Shown here: piece by piece, positions 52,936-61,918 of the stretch
How positions within the stretch are numbered: the stretch's first letter is position 1
How the letters are laid out: the number at the start of each line of letters is the position of its first letter
NCBI GenBank assembly: GCA_002432805.1
Contig: DJGV01000001.1
Coordinates: 1 to 64,000 of the forward strand
DNA from: Fervidobacterium sp. UBA5837
GTDB lineage: Bacteria; Thermotogota; Thermotogae; Thermotogales; Fervidobacteriaceae
Length of the DNA stretch: 64,000 nt
Direction: 5' to 3'
The notes under the pieces: generated by a model
Seen by the model: the letters and a program-made list of their open reading frames with translations, nothing else
Told to the model about the DNA's origin: nothing
The model's database searches: none
Translations under genes and position numbers: made by a program

Positions 52936-53126
52936 TGTTGTCCCCCTGACCTAACAAATCTTGCAATTCATTAGGCTTACGAATGTAGAAGCTGCATTCA
53001 ATTGAAGATGAAAAAAACAAAGTTTAGCTAACAATTTTATTATATCATAAATCTGTATATTATTTCAAGTATTTCAAGTCTTTTACATTTGTAATTTCTC
53101 TTTGTTCAAAACATTGATACAGAAAA
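52936..53126. other. intergenic region upstream of udg
   Basis: About 190 bases with no ORF; it must contain the udg promoter. AT-rich, with repeated TTTCAAGT-like words but no strong box or dyad. Confidence 0.45.
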
Positions 53127-53148
53127 CCCATCGCCGAAAAGCGATGGG
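53127..53148 (-). terminator. intrinsic terminator of the ABC exporter operon
   Basis: CCCATCGC and GCGATGGG form an 8-bp stem with a 6-base loop. On the minus strand a TTTTC tract follows. Confidence 0.88.
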
Positions 53149-53197
53149 ATCTAATTTTCATATGTGTTAATTTTATTAACTGTCTCCTTAACTGTAC

Positions 53198-55117
53198 TCA
53201 ATCGACAAGTGCACCAGCAAACTGGCTTTTATACATATCAGCATAGAAACCATTACGTTCCAAGAGTTCTTCATGCTTACCTATTTCCACAATCCTTCCC
53301 TCGTTCATGACAAGTATCATGTCTGCATCTCTTATAGTGGATAGTCTATGCGCTACTATGAACGATGTTCTGCCTTTCATTAAAGCATCCATTGCCCTTT
53401 GAATATATATTTCCGTCAATGTGTCAACATTACTCGTTGCCTCGTCAAGTATGAGTATGTCTGGATCAGACAAAAATGCCCTTGCTATGGTTAATAGCTG
53501 TCGTTGACCTTGTGAGATATTTGAGGAGTCCTCACCTATTAATGTGTTGTACCCATCCGGCAGAGCAGTTATGAAATGATGCACATGGGCAGCCTTTGCA
53601 GCGTTTATCACATCCTCTTCCGTAGCATTTTCACGACCATATGCAATATTATCTTTTATTGTCCCTGAAAACAACCATGTGTCTTGCAAAACCATACCGA
53701 AATGCTTTCTGAGATTGTACTTCTTTATATCCCGAATATCTATTCCATCAACCTTTATTGACCCACCTTGAATTTCATAGAATCTCATTAGTAGATTTAC
53801 AAGCGTAGTCTTCCCAGCACCTGTTGGACCTACGATGGCTACTTTTTGTCCGCTCTTAACATCTATGTTTAAGTTCTCTATGAGTGGCTTCTCTGGAACG
53901 TAACTGAACCTCACAGATTCAAATTTAACATTGCCTTCAACTGTGTCTAATTCAATAGCATCTGGTCTATCTGGAATTTCTTCTTCCTTCTCCATAATTT
54001 CTGAAATCCTTTCAGCTGCTGCAAGCGTAGATTGGATCATATTTGCGATGTTTGCAATTTGGACGATTGGTTGATTGAACTGTCGTGAGTACTGTATAAA
54101 CGCCTGTATATCACCTACGGTAATTGCGTTTCTTGTAACCAAGATTCCACCAGCTACAGCAACAAATATGTATCCCAAATTTCCTATGAAATTCATTATA
54201 GGCATGATGATACCTGAAACAAAGTGTGCCATATATGCAGAGCGGTATAACTTTTCATTGGTTTCAGCAAATTGTTTGATTTCATCCTTTTCACGATTGT
54301 ATGCTTTTACTACGGTGTGTCCACCGTATACTTCTTCAACCTGCCCTGTCAATAATCCAATGTTCTCTTGCTGTTGGGCAAAATACTTTTGTGAATTTTT
54401 TGCGACAATCACCGTTGCTATGATACTCAATGGTAATGTGGCTATTGTTAAAAGTGTTAACCATCCGTTTATCGTTATCATCATGTAAATGATCCCAATT
54501 ATTGTAACGATACCAGAGATAAACTGAACCAAACTTTGCTGTAACGTGTTGCTTATTAAATCAATATCGTTGCTTACTCTACTGATAATATCGCCGTGAG
54601 ATGTGTTATCGTAGAAACTCAGCGGAAGTTTTCTCAGTTTTTCGTTTATATCTTCCCTCATCTTTCGCACGATTTTCTGAGTAACTCCTGCCATCATAAA
54701 ACCTTGGAAGAAGTTCAATGCTGCTGCGAATGCGTATAGGATGCCCACGGTTAAGAGAATTTGGAAGATCTTATCGAAATTCATCGTTGTATTCAAAAAT
54801 CTCGATAAGGGCGATTGTCTCAACATTATGACTCTGAATATCTCAGTTGTTGCTTGCCCCAAGGTCTTTGGCGCTCTTATTGTAAGTATCGTTGCAGTGA
54901 TTGTTATAGCAAAGACTATGATTATGGGAATTACGTATGGCCTTAAGTACGAAAACAGAAATCTCAATGCCTTCCTAAAATCCCTTGGCTTTTCTCCGCC
55001 GCGTGCAAATGCAGGACCACCACCCATTCTTCTTTCTCTATTCTTGGGGGCTTTACTTACCTTGGAGTTATCTTGGCGGACTGTCGTTGGTTTTGTATTC
55101 TCTTTCTTTTCGTCCAT
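53198..55117 (-). CDS. heterodimeric ABC exporter subunit, TM288-like
   Basis: 639 residues: a charged N-terminal extension, six membrane helices (~60-350), then an ATP-binding domain with Walker A GPTGAGKTT, Walker B ILILDEATSNVD, the catalytic Glu, and H-loop IVAHRLSTI. The signature reads NISQGQRQ in place of LSGGQ, which makes this the subunit with the deviant signature, as in TM288 of the Thermotoga TM287/TM288 pair. It should export hydrophobic compounds at the inner membrane. AAGAGGTGATATGA precedes the ATG. Confidence 0.93.
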   Translation of the reverse strand: MDEKKENTKPTTVRQDNSKVSKAPKNRERRMGGGPAFARGGEKPRDFRKALRFLFSYLRPYVIPIIIVFAITITATILTIRAPKTLGQATTEIFRVIMLRQSPLSRFLNTTMNFDKIFQILLTVGILYAFAAALNFFQGFMMAGVTQKIVRKMREDINEKLRKLPLSFYDNTSHGDIISRVSNDIDLISNTLQQSLVQFISGIVTIIGIIYMMITINGWLTLLTIATLPLSIIATVIVAKNSQKYFAQQQENIGLLTGQVEEVYGGHTVVKAYNREKDEIKQFAETNEKLYRSAYMAHFVSGIIMPIMNFIGNLGYIFVAVAGGILVTRNAITVGDIQAFIQYSRQFNQPIVQIANIANMIQSTLAAAERISEIMEKEEEIPDRPDAIELDTVEGNVKFESVRFSYVPEKPLIENLNIDVKSGQKVAIVGPTGAGKTTLVNLLMRFYEIQGGSIKVDGIDIRDIKKYNLRKHFGMVLQDTWLFSGTIKDNIAYGRENATEEDVINAAKAAHVHHFITALPDGYNTLIGEDSSNISQGQRQLLTIARAFLSDPDILILDEATSNVDTLTEIYIQRAMDALMKGRTSFIVAHRLSTIRDADMILVMNEGRIVEIGKHEELLERNGFYADMYKSQFAGALVD

Positions 55118-55158
55118 TCATATCACCTCTTTACACACATTTCACATTCTCAGACTCT

Positions 55159-56970
55159 TCATATCTCTTCTTTTGATAATTGAGAATTGACGATGTCCTT
55201 GTATATTTCATTGTTTTCAATAAGTTCAGCATGAGTACCGATTCCAACCACTTTTCCATCTTCTAAGACTACTATTTGATCCGCGTACATAATTGTGGCA
55301 ACTCTTTGTGCAACTATTATCACCGTAGCATCAGACGTCTCTTTGAACAATCTCAATCTGACATTTGCATCTGTTTTGAAATCCAGTGCACTGAATGTGT
55401 CATCGAAGAGGTAAATTTTAGGCTTTCCGGCTATTGTCCGCGCAATCGAGACACGTTGTTTCTGACCACCGGAAAGATTCAGACCTGATTGATCAATGTA
55501 ATAGTCTAACCCTTCAGGATACTTTGATGCAAATTCCATTACCTGCGCAATATCCGCAGCATGCTCTACCATCTGACCAGTGATCCACTCTCTACCAAAT
55601 CTGATGTTGTCTCTTATAGTTCCGGAAAAGATCATTGCTTTCTGAGTTGCATAACCTATATTCTTCCTTAGTGTTTCCAATGGGAATTCTCTAACGTCGA
55701 TACCGTCTATCTTGACGCTACCAGTGGTAACATCGTAGAACCTTGGTATCAGATTTAGCAAAGTACTTTTTCCAGAACCAGTTGAACCAATAATAGCTGT
55801 TACTTTTCCCGGTAGAGCCTTGAATGAAATATTCTCCAAAACGGGTTCCGCTGCACCCGGATATGAAAAAGTGACGTTATCAAATTCAACTTCACCTTTA
55901 ACATTGTCACTTTTCCCAATTTTTATGTACCAAGCAGAACTTAAAGGCCTTTCATCTTCAGTACTTCTTATGTTTCTTGCATTTTTACCATTCTTTGAAT
56001 CTGAAGTTGATGATAGGTACGGATCCCTTATCTTTGGTTCTACAGCCAATACTTCCTTGATCCTATTTGCAGATACGTTTGCCCTTGGAAGCATGATGAA
56101 GATGACAGAAATCATGATAAATGAGAACATGATCTGCATAACGTATTGCATAACAGCCATCATCTGACCGACTTGAAGTTTACCGATATCTATCTGCTTA
56201 GCTCCAAACCAAATTATCAATATCGTCGTGAAGTTCATCACGATCATCATATACGGAAACAGTAGCGATGCAACCCTGTTTACCTTCAATGCAGTATTCG
56301 TTAAATCGTTGTTTGCTTCAGTAAATCTCTTCTTCTCGTGTTCCTCTTTGTTAAATGCCCTTATCACTCGTATACCCGTGACCCTCTCTCGCAAAACAAG
56401 GCTAAGTCTATCGATTTTCGTTTGCATACTTCTGAACCATGGAACTACTATCCAAGTTATCAAGCCGAGTCCTGCAAACATTATCGGTATTGAAATGAAC
56501 AAGACGCTCGTCAGTTGTGCATCCTTATTCACAGACATGACTATACCGCCTATTGCCATCACAGGTGCCATTGCAACCATTCTTAACACCATCATTGTTG
56601 CCTGTTGAATTTGAGTAACATCGTTTGTTGTTCTAGTTATCAAAGATGCAGTACTGAACTTATTTATCTCCTCTAACGAAAAAGAATTAACCTTTTCGAA
56701 CACTGCCCCTCGGAGGTCTCTACCAATTCCCATGCCGACAATCGAAGAAGTATAGCTGCCAACGATTGCGACGATAGCAGAAATAAGCGAGTAAAGTAAC
56801 ATCTGGCCGCCAACTTTCCATATGTAGTCAACATCACCTTTGGTGATACCTTTGTCAACAATATTTGACATAAGGTCAGGCAGATAAAGACTTATTACAG
56901 CTTGGATGACTACAAGTAATACTGTAACCGTTATCAATAACCAATACTTCGAAAAATACTTTGTTAACAT
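55159..56970 (-). CDS. heterodimeric ABC exporter subunit, TM287-like (degenerate catalytic site)
   Basis: 603 residues with six membrane helices, then an ATP-binding domain with Walker A GSTGSGKST and canonical signature LSGGQKQR. Walker B is IYLFDDTFSALD, so the catalytic Glu is Asp, and the H-loop position is Gln (VAQRVATI). These are the complementary deviations of TM287. An insert of about 40 residues (~325-365) separates the membrane and nucleotide domains. It overlaps the MarR gene by 7 bases. Confidence 0.93.
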   Translation of the reverse strand: MLTKYFSKYWLLITVTVLLVVIQAVISLYLPDLMSNIVDKGITKGDVDYIWKVGGQMLLYSLISAIVAIVGSYTSSIVGMGIGRDLRGAVFEKVNSFSLEEINKFSTASLITRTTNDVTQIQQATMMVLRMVAMAPVMAIGGIVMSVNKDAQLTSVLFISIPIMFAGLGLITWIVVPWFRSMQTKIDRLSLVLRERVTGIRVIRAFNKEEHEKKRFTEANNDLTNTALKVNRVASLLFPYMMIVMNFTTILIIWFGAKQIDIGKLQVGQMMAVMQYVMQIMFSFIMISVIFIMLPRANVSANRIKEVLAVEPKIRDPYLSSTSDSKNGKNARNIRSTEDERPLSSAWYIKIGKSDNVKGEVEFDNVTFSYPGAAEPVLENISFKALPGKVTAIIGSTGSGKSTLLNLIPRFYDVTTGSVKIDGIDVREFPLETLRKNIGYATQKAMIFSGTIRDNIRFGREWITGQMVEHAADIAQVMEFASKYPEGLDYYIDQSGLNLSGGQKQRVSIARTIAGKPKIYLFDDTFSALDFKTDANVRLRLFKETSDATVIIVAQRVATIMYADQIVVLEDGKVVGIGTHAELIENNEIYKDIVNSQLSKEEI

Positions 56971-57428
56971 TCTGGTCCTCCTTTCTCTCCATAATAAGTT
57001 GAGAGGTGTTTCCTTATCTTGGTTAATAATTCCATGAGTGTTGTCCTCTCGGCATCTGATAACCCTGATAAGATGATGTTTTCCATCTCTTTTGTGAAAT
57101 CCTTAATTTGCTTCAGTATATCTTCAGCTTTACTCGTCAAATATACCCTTGATATGCGTTTATCATTTTCATCCACAGTTCTAAAGATAAGACCCTTCTT
57201 TTCCATCCTCTTTAGCATAACAGCAACTGTACCAGGTTCGACATTTATCGATGTTGCTACCTCTCGCTGAATTGCACCTGGCTTATATTCGAGCAAGAAC
57301 AATATTGGTATCTGACCCGGATGCAAATCGTATTCCTTTACCGTAGTTTCGTATACTATCTTGAAAACGTATTTCTGAATCGATGAAAGATAGTACAAGA
57401 CACTTGTTTCATCAGCAAAATTCTTCAT
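56964..57428 (-). CDS. MarR-family transcriptional regulator of the ABC exporter
   Basis: 154 residues with a MarR winged helix: LHPGQIPILFLLEYKPGAIQREVATSINVEPGTVAVMLKRMEKKGLIFR and the wing NDKRISRVYLTSKAE. It is the first gene of the exporter operon and probably represses it until a ligand binds. TAGAGGAGGTGAATT precedes the ATG. Direct repeats at 57464-57487 just downstream of the promoter are candidate operators. Confidence 0.93.
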   Translation of the reverse strand: MKNFADETSVLYYLSSIQKYVFKIVYETTVKEYDLHPGQIPILFLLEYKPGAIQREVATSINVEPGTVAVMLKRMEKKGLIFRTVDENDKRISRVYLTSKAEDILKQIKDFTKEMENIILSGLSDAERTTLMELLTKIRKHLSTYYGEKGGPEC

Positions 57429-57463
57429 AATTCACCTCCTCTATTCAAACTCAAATAAGGTTT

Positions 57464-57487
57464 GATGTATAATTATTAGATGTATAA
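57464..57487. promoter_or_regulatory. candidate MarR operator: 9-base direct repeat
   Basis: GATGTATAA occurs at 57464-57472 and again at 57479-57487, 15 bases apart, between the exporter promoter and the marR start codon. An inverted pair TCAAAC (57445-57450) / GTTTGA (57460-57465) overlaps it. Confidence 0.55.
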
Positions 57488-57489
57488 CT

Positions 57490-57517
57490 ATGCTATCATC
57501 GAGTGACGATTTGTCAA
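57490..57517 (-). promoter_or_regulatory. promoter of the marR-ABC exporter operon
   Basis: On the minus strand TTGACA (57517-57512), a 16-base spacer and TAGCAT (57495-57490). The predicted start falls inside the direct repeats. Confidence 0.6.
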
Positions 57518-57602
57518 TGTAATTTTTGAAGAATCGTCTGTTAATTGATGTTTCAAGAAATTACGAAACGTAAATTGATAACTACAAAATGAATCTTCAA
57601 TG

Positions 57603-57611
57603 TGATATAAT
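57603..57611 (+). promoter_or_regulatory. extended -10 promoter of the ruvB operon
   Basis: TGATATAAT is a TGn-TATAAT box with a weak TACAAA 17 bases before it. Predicted initiation is near 57618. Confidence 0.6.
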
Positions 57612-57649
57612 ACTCTTGAAATCTTAGATCGATGAGGCTGATTACATCT

Positions 57650-58141
57650 ATGAAAATCACGATGAATAGTAATTCTAAGGGTTTTTATCTGTATACTTTG
57701 ATCTTGGTTGTCATTTTTGCAACTTCATTATTTCTGTTGATTGCTTCACTCGATAATCTGAAGTATAGCTTTTTATCATTAAAGGAAGTTAATGCAAGAC
57801 TTGCGCTAAGTGATTGTTCAATAAATGGTATGACAGTTGAATGCTATGGAAATATCACTATTGATTCAACTATACCGTACGAGATAGAGTTGATACAACT
57901 AAGTATGAGTAATGAAGAAGGAAAAGATATGGGTAGCTGGACTGCTGATTATGTCAGGGACGCAGGTAAGGACTTTTTAATCAAGATTTCTGACGTGCAG
58001 ATTTTCGAAGAGTTTAGAGATGGTGATTCCAAGGTTTACCTTGAAGGATTTGTAAAGGTCAAGTTCGATATTGGAAGATACGGAATGAAGTTAGATATAC
58101 CGTTGAAAGCTGAGGTGTCAACTTTTGGAAAGGAAGGATGA
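57650..58141 (+). CDS. single-pass membrane-anchored protein, first gene of the ruvB operon
   Basis: 163 residues from the ATG at 57650. One hydrophobic helix (FYLYTLILVVIFATSLFLLIASL) is followed by an extracytoplasmic beta-strand domain with two Cys (SDCSINGMTVECYG) that could form a disulfide. No family is recognised. ATGs at 57632 and 57662 are alternatives; none has a strong ribosome-binding site. It is one base from the chosen ruvB start. Confidence 0.55.
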   Translation: MKITMNSNSKGFYLYTLILVVIFATSLFLLIASLDNLKYSFLSLKEVNARLALSDCSINGMTVECYGNITIDSTIPYEIELIQLSMSNEEGKDMGSWTADYVRDAGKDFLIKISDVQIFEEFRDGDSKVYLEGFVKVKFDIGRYGMKLDIPLKAEVSTFGKEG

Positions 58142-58142
58142 A

Positions 58143-59207
58143 TTGACTGAAGAAAAATACCTGGATAGCGAACAAGTTAGTTCGAACATACAAGAAAGGA
58201 TAGTTTCTCCGGAACGAACAGGATATGATACTTATTCGCTTCGTCCTAAACTTCTGTCAGAATACATAGGTCAAGACAATATAAAGGAGAGATTGAAACT
58301 TTCCATACAGGCATCGAAAATGCGTAATGAACAATTGGACCACATACTTTTGGCAGGACCTCCGGGACTTGGAAAGACTACTTTGGCAACGATCGTTGCA
58401 AACGAACTCAATGCAAACATCCACATAACAAGCGGACCGATATTGGAAAAGCAAGGCGACTTGGCTGCAATGTTGACCAATTTGGAATATGGTGATGTAC
58501 TTTTTATCGATGAAATCCACAGAATGAACAGGAATGTTGAAGAGATACTCTATTCTGCCATGGAAGATTATCAAATTGACATAATGATTGGAAAAGGTCC
58601 TGCAGCGAGATCAATAAGGGTTGAACTTCAGCCATTCACACTGGTGGGTGCAACTACACGAAGTGGTTTGTTAACATCGCCTTTGCGTAATAGATTTGGT
58701 ATGATCTTCGAGATGAGTTTCTATTCGCAAGAGGAGCTTCAACTCATAATATCAAGGGCTGCAGAAGTCATGGGGGTAGGAATAACTCCAGATGCTTCTC
58801 TATCTTTGGCAAAGAGGGCACGTGGTACTCCGAGAATTGCCATCAGATTGTTGAAAAGAGTAAGAGATCTCAGTACTGTCAGAGGTAAGGAAGAGATCGA
58901 TATTGCGATGGTTGAAGAAGTTATGAATTTACTTGGAGTAGATGAAATTGGGCTTGATGATATGGACAGAAAACTACTTAAAGTAATTATTGAAACGTAC
59001 AAGGGTGGACCGGTAGGCCTTAAAGCTTTGGCCGCATCGATTGGTGTGACAGAAGACACGATCTCCGAAGTGTACGAACCATTCTTGGTTCAGTGCGGAT
59101 TTGTAGCGAGAAGTGCAAGAGGAAGAATAGCTACTGAAAAGGCATACAGATACTTAGGCTTTTCGAATCTATCGGGAGGTTTGTTCGATGAACCTTTCTC
59201 AAAGTAA
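58143..59207 (+). CDS. ruvB: Holliday junction branch-migration helicase RuvB
   Basis: 354 residues with RPKLLSEYIGQDNIKERL, Walker A GPPGLGKTT, Walker B VLFIDEIHRM, sensor 1 GATTRSG, and the C-terminal RuvB winged helix (GGPVGLKALAASIGVTEDTISEVYEPFLVQCGFVARSARGR). It drives branch migration with RuvA. I chose the TTG at 58143, 6 bases after AAAGGAAGGATG; an earlier TTG at 58125 overlaps the previous gene. Confidence 0.96.
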   Translation: MTEEKYLDSEQVSSNIQERIVSPERTGYDTYSLRPKLLSEYIGQDNIKERLKLSIQASKMRNEQLDHILLAGPPGLGKTTLATIVANELNANIHITSGPILEKQGDLAAMLTNLEYGDVLFIDEIHRMNRNVEEILYSAMEDYQIDIMIGKGPAARSIRVELQPFTLVGATTRSGLLTSPLRNRFGMIFEMSFYSQEELQLIISRAAEVMGVGITPDASLSLAKRARGTPRIAIRLLKRVRDLSTVRGKEEIDIAMVEEVMNLLGVDEIGLDDMDRKLLKVIIETYKGGPVGLKALAASIGVTEDTISEVYEPFLVQCGFVARSARGRIATEKAYRYLGFSNLSGGLFDEPFSK

Positions 59208-59901
59208 TATACGCCAGAATTTTCAGAACGTTCTTGAGAAGATCAGATTTCATGCTGAAAAGGTTGGCAGAAAACCTAATGAGATCAAGCTTGTGGCAGT
59301 CACCAAGACCCATCCAATTGAAATTGTGAGAGCTGCCTATGAAATTGGTATGCAAATATTTGGAGAAAACTATGCCCAAGAACTTAGAGACAAGGCTAAA
59401 AATATACCTGAAGATGTTCAGTGGCACTTTATAGGTAGAATACAGACGAACAAATTGAAATATGTAGTGCCAGTTACCGAGTACATACACTCTGTGTACA
59501 GAGTAGAAGAAATGGAAGAAATAGAGAAGCTTGCTGTACGCGTTGGGAAAATCCAAAAAGTTCTCATAGAAGTCAATGTCTCCAATGAGGAGACTAAAGG
59601 TGGGATAAGACCTGAAGAAATCAGACAATTCATTGAAGAATGTTCGAGTTACAAGAATGTCAATGTGGTAGGACTTATGACAATGGCACCATTTATTGAG
59701 CCAGAAGATACTCGGCCGTATTTCAGGAAATTGTTTGAACTCAGAGAAGAACTGAGGAACGATTATCCAGAAATAAAGGAACTTTCAATGGGAATGACGA
59801 ATGATTTCACAGTCGCAGTAGAAGAAGGAAGTACGATGGTTAGGATAGGCACTGCAATATTTGGAGAGAGAGAATATACAAGAGAATATACAAAGGTATA
59901 A
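59188..59901 (+). CDS. yggS: YggS/PLPBP-family pyridoxal phosphate homeostasis protein
   Basis: 237 residues of the alanine-racemase-like barrel: IKLVAVTKTHP with the PLP Lys, FGENYAQELRDKA, WHFIGRIQTNKLK, MTMAP and LSMGMTNDFTVAVEEGSTMVRIGTAIFG. It binds PLP without racemase activity and regulates vitamin B6 balance. It overlaps ruvB by 20 bases; CGGGAGGTTTGTTCG precedes the ATG. Confidence 0.95.
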   Translation: MNLSQSNIRQNFQNVLEKIRFHAEKVGRKPNEIKLVAVTKTHPIEIVRAAYEIGMQIFGENYAQELRDKAKNIPEDVQWHFIGRIQTNKLKYVVPVTEYIHSVYRVEEMEEIEKLAVRVGKIQKVLIEVNVSNEETKGGIRPEEIRQFIEECSSYKNVNVVGLMTMAPFIEPEDTRPYFRKLFELREELRNDYPEIKELSMGMTNDFTVAVEEGSTMVRIGTAIFGEREYTREYTKV

Positions 59902-59923
59902 AGAGAGCATAAGAGGTGATGAT

Positions 59924-60220
59924 ATGTTTGTACTTGGGAACCTTTTCTCAGCAATAGGAATAGTTTTGAGGGTGTTCATTGATATTGAAACAGCAGTTAT
60001 CATAATTAGTGCTATACTGAGTTGGATACCTGGAATACAACAATTCGGTTTTTACCATTTTCTCAGAAGATTGTCGGATCTCATTGAAAGACCACTTAGA
60101 CGTTTCATTCCAAATATCGGTTACGTGGACATAACGCCGATTATAGCAATTTTGATTTTGATATTTATTGATCAGTTCTTAGCACAGACACTCATAGATT
60201 TGGGATTGAGACTAAGGTGA
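59924..60220 (+). CDS. yggT: YggT-family membrane protein
   Basis: 98 residues with two long hydrophobic segments: LGNLFSAIGIVLRVFIDIETAVIIISAILSWIPG and ITPIIAILILIFIDQFLAQTLI, joined by a basic loop (RRLSDLIERPLRRFIPNIG), as in YggT. The yggS-yggT pair is common in bacteria. Function may concern cell division or osmotic tolerance and is unproven. AGAGGTGATGAT precedes the ATG. Confidence 0.9.
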   Translation: MFVLGNLFSAIGIVLRVFIDIETAVIIISAILSWIPGIQQFGFYHFLRRLSDLIERPLRRFIPNIGYVDITPIIAILILIFIDQFLAQTLIDLGLRLR

Positions 60221-61071
60221 GGATTTCAGACAAATGCATTGATAACTGCATTAAAGTTGGAATTTCTTACAGAAGAGATTATGAAAGTTCTGCGAAGTTG
60301 GTTTTGGATGTTCTTAACAACCATAATAACCATGTTAATATAGCGTTTTTCGTCGAATCATCAAGTGATTTCACAAATCTTCCACAGTGCGATATTATCA
60401 TCGTTGTCGGTGGTGATGGTACTGTTTTAAGAACTTTGAAAAAGAGCTCAAAACCGGTTATAGGTATCAAAGCAGGAAGATTAGGCTTTTTCTCTGGATA
60501 TCGTCTTGACGAGTTAGAAAAGCTTGTTGTTGATTTGGAACAATGGAATTTTATAGAAGACAGAAGATGGATATTGGCAATTGAATCTGGAGGCAAGTAT
60601 TACTACGCAATTAACGATGCGATACTTCAAAGAGATCCAAATCAAAAGATCCTAGATTTCGATGTTCAAATGTCCGATGGAGAATTTTACTATCATGCAG
60701 ATGGCGTGATAGTAAGTACTCCAACAGGGTCTTCAGCTTATTCACTTGCACTTGGTGGCCCAATAATGCTTCCAAACGTCGAAGCGTTTGTGATTACTCC
60801 AATCGCACCACAATTTCTTGCAACCAGGAGTCTCATAATATCAAGTAGTGAAAACATCAAAATAACTGTGAACGACAGTGTGAATTTGGTTATCGATGGT
60901 GATGTTGTAAAGAAAGTTAAGGAGATCAATATCAAGAAGAGTAGTAAGAAAGTTTCCATCCTTAGACCTGTAGGATACGATTTTTCAACTTCCATAAAAG
61001 AAAAGATCGGTTATGGAAGAAACGTTTTTGGATTGATGAATGGAAATTCATCAAAGAACGAGGGTGATTAA
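60217..61071 (+). CDS. nadK: NAD kinase
   Basis: 284 residues. VVGGDGTVLRT carries the GGDG motif, YAINDAILQR the Asn-(Asp/Glu) motif, and DGVIVSTPTGSSAYSLALGGPIMLPN the third conserved block. It phosphorylates NAD to NADP. The GTG start overlaps the yggT stop (GTGA). A PhoU-domain gene follows after 1 base. Confidence 0.95.
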   Translation: MRISDKCIDNCIKVGISYRRDYESSAKLVLDVLNNHNNHVNIAFFVESSSDFTNLPQCDIIIVVGGDGTVLRTLKKSSKPVIGIKAGRLGFFSGYRLDELEKLVVDLEQWNFIEDRRWILAIESGGKYYYAINDAILQRDPNQKILDFDVQMSDGEFYYHADGVIVSTPTGSSAYSLALGGPIMLPNVEAFVITPIAPQFLATRSLIISSSENIKITVNDSVNLVIDGDVVKKVKEINIKKSSKKVSILRPVGYDFSTSIKEKIGYGRNVFGLMNGNSSKNEGD

Positions 61072-61072
61072 A

Positions 61073-61774
61073 GTGAAATGGATGGTAACTGATAAATCTG
61101 AAGAATTGAAAAAGATGGTAACAAAAGAAGGTTGGTACGTTGAAGATATGTTGAGAATAACTGCGGAATCTTTCAAAGAGAGGAACATTGACTTGGCAAA
61201 ACAAATAAAGCATGACTACTGGGACGTCTACGATGCGTACTTGGAGATTCTTGACTTCTCACAGGTTCTTCTTGGGACTTTTGCGCCAAATTCTTATTAT
61301 CTACGCTTCATATCTGGTTCTGTCATAGTATCGAAAATACTCTTAGATATAACGGATAAATTGAAGGACATAGCAGAGAACATCATATACTTGGTTAAGG
61401 AACCTGAAATCAATCAAAGCATTATGCTACCAGAGATGTTTTCTTTCTCGCAAAAGATGTTACGTAGGTCTCTGAGAATATACGTGGATCAGAACATTGA
61501 AGGAGCTGCAGGTGTATGCACTCAAGATGCAAAAATAGACGAAGCGTACAGTAGTTTTAAAGAAGAGATCATTCGAATCGTACAGGACAATCCAAGATTG
61601 ATAAACAGAGGATCTATGCTGTTGGACATTTCAAGATCTATAGAGGAAATATCAGATTTCGCAACTCAAATTATAGAAACCACTTGTTATATACTCATGG
61701 CCAAACACTATAAATGTTACGACGACAAGCTCAATGAATTCTCTTTAGAAATATTTAAGAATGAGTATCAATAA
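61073..61774 (+). CDS. PhoU-domain protein
   Basis: 233 residues, all helical: an N-terminal segment (DKSEELKKMVTKEGWYVEDMLRITAESFKERN) and a second PhoU-type three-helix unit (DISRSIEEISDFATQIIETTCYILMAKHYKCYD). PhoU proteins moderate phosphate uptake or related metal/phosphate signalling. The GTG at 61073 has AGGGTGATTAAA before it and starts 1 base after the nadK stop. No pst genes are in the window. Confidence 0.82.
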   Translation: MKWMVTDKSEELKKMVTKEGWYVEDMLRITAESFKERNIDLAKQIKHDYWDVYDAYLEILDFSQVLLGTFAPNSYYLRFISGSVIVSKILLDITDKLKDIAENIIYLVKEPEINQSIMLPEMFSFSQKMLRRSLRIYVDQNIEGAAGVCTQDAKIDEAYSSFKEEIIRIVQDNPRLINRGSMLLDISRSIEEISDFATQIIETTCYILMAKHYKCYDDKLNEFSLEIFKNEYQ

Positions 61775-61918
61775 ATATCAAAGTAAATATCAAAAATCAA
61801 ATAGAGTATGCTTGTGGAAACTAAAACTCTTTTAGCAAGATTACTTCCAAGGAGAAGTCTAGTCGATGAAGTACAGAGTCATGATTCACATGACAATCGC
61901 GAGTTGGGGTGGAATTTT
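61775..61918. other. spacer before the Lpt fusion gene
   Basis: The Lpt frame is open back to an ATG at 61808, but that ATG lacks a ribosome-binding site, so 61775-61918 is left as a spacer. It is AT-rich with a repeated AAATATCAAA word near 61770-61790 and no clear promoter. Confidence 0.45.
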
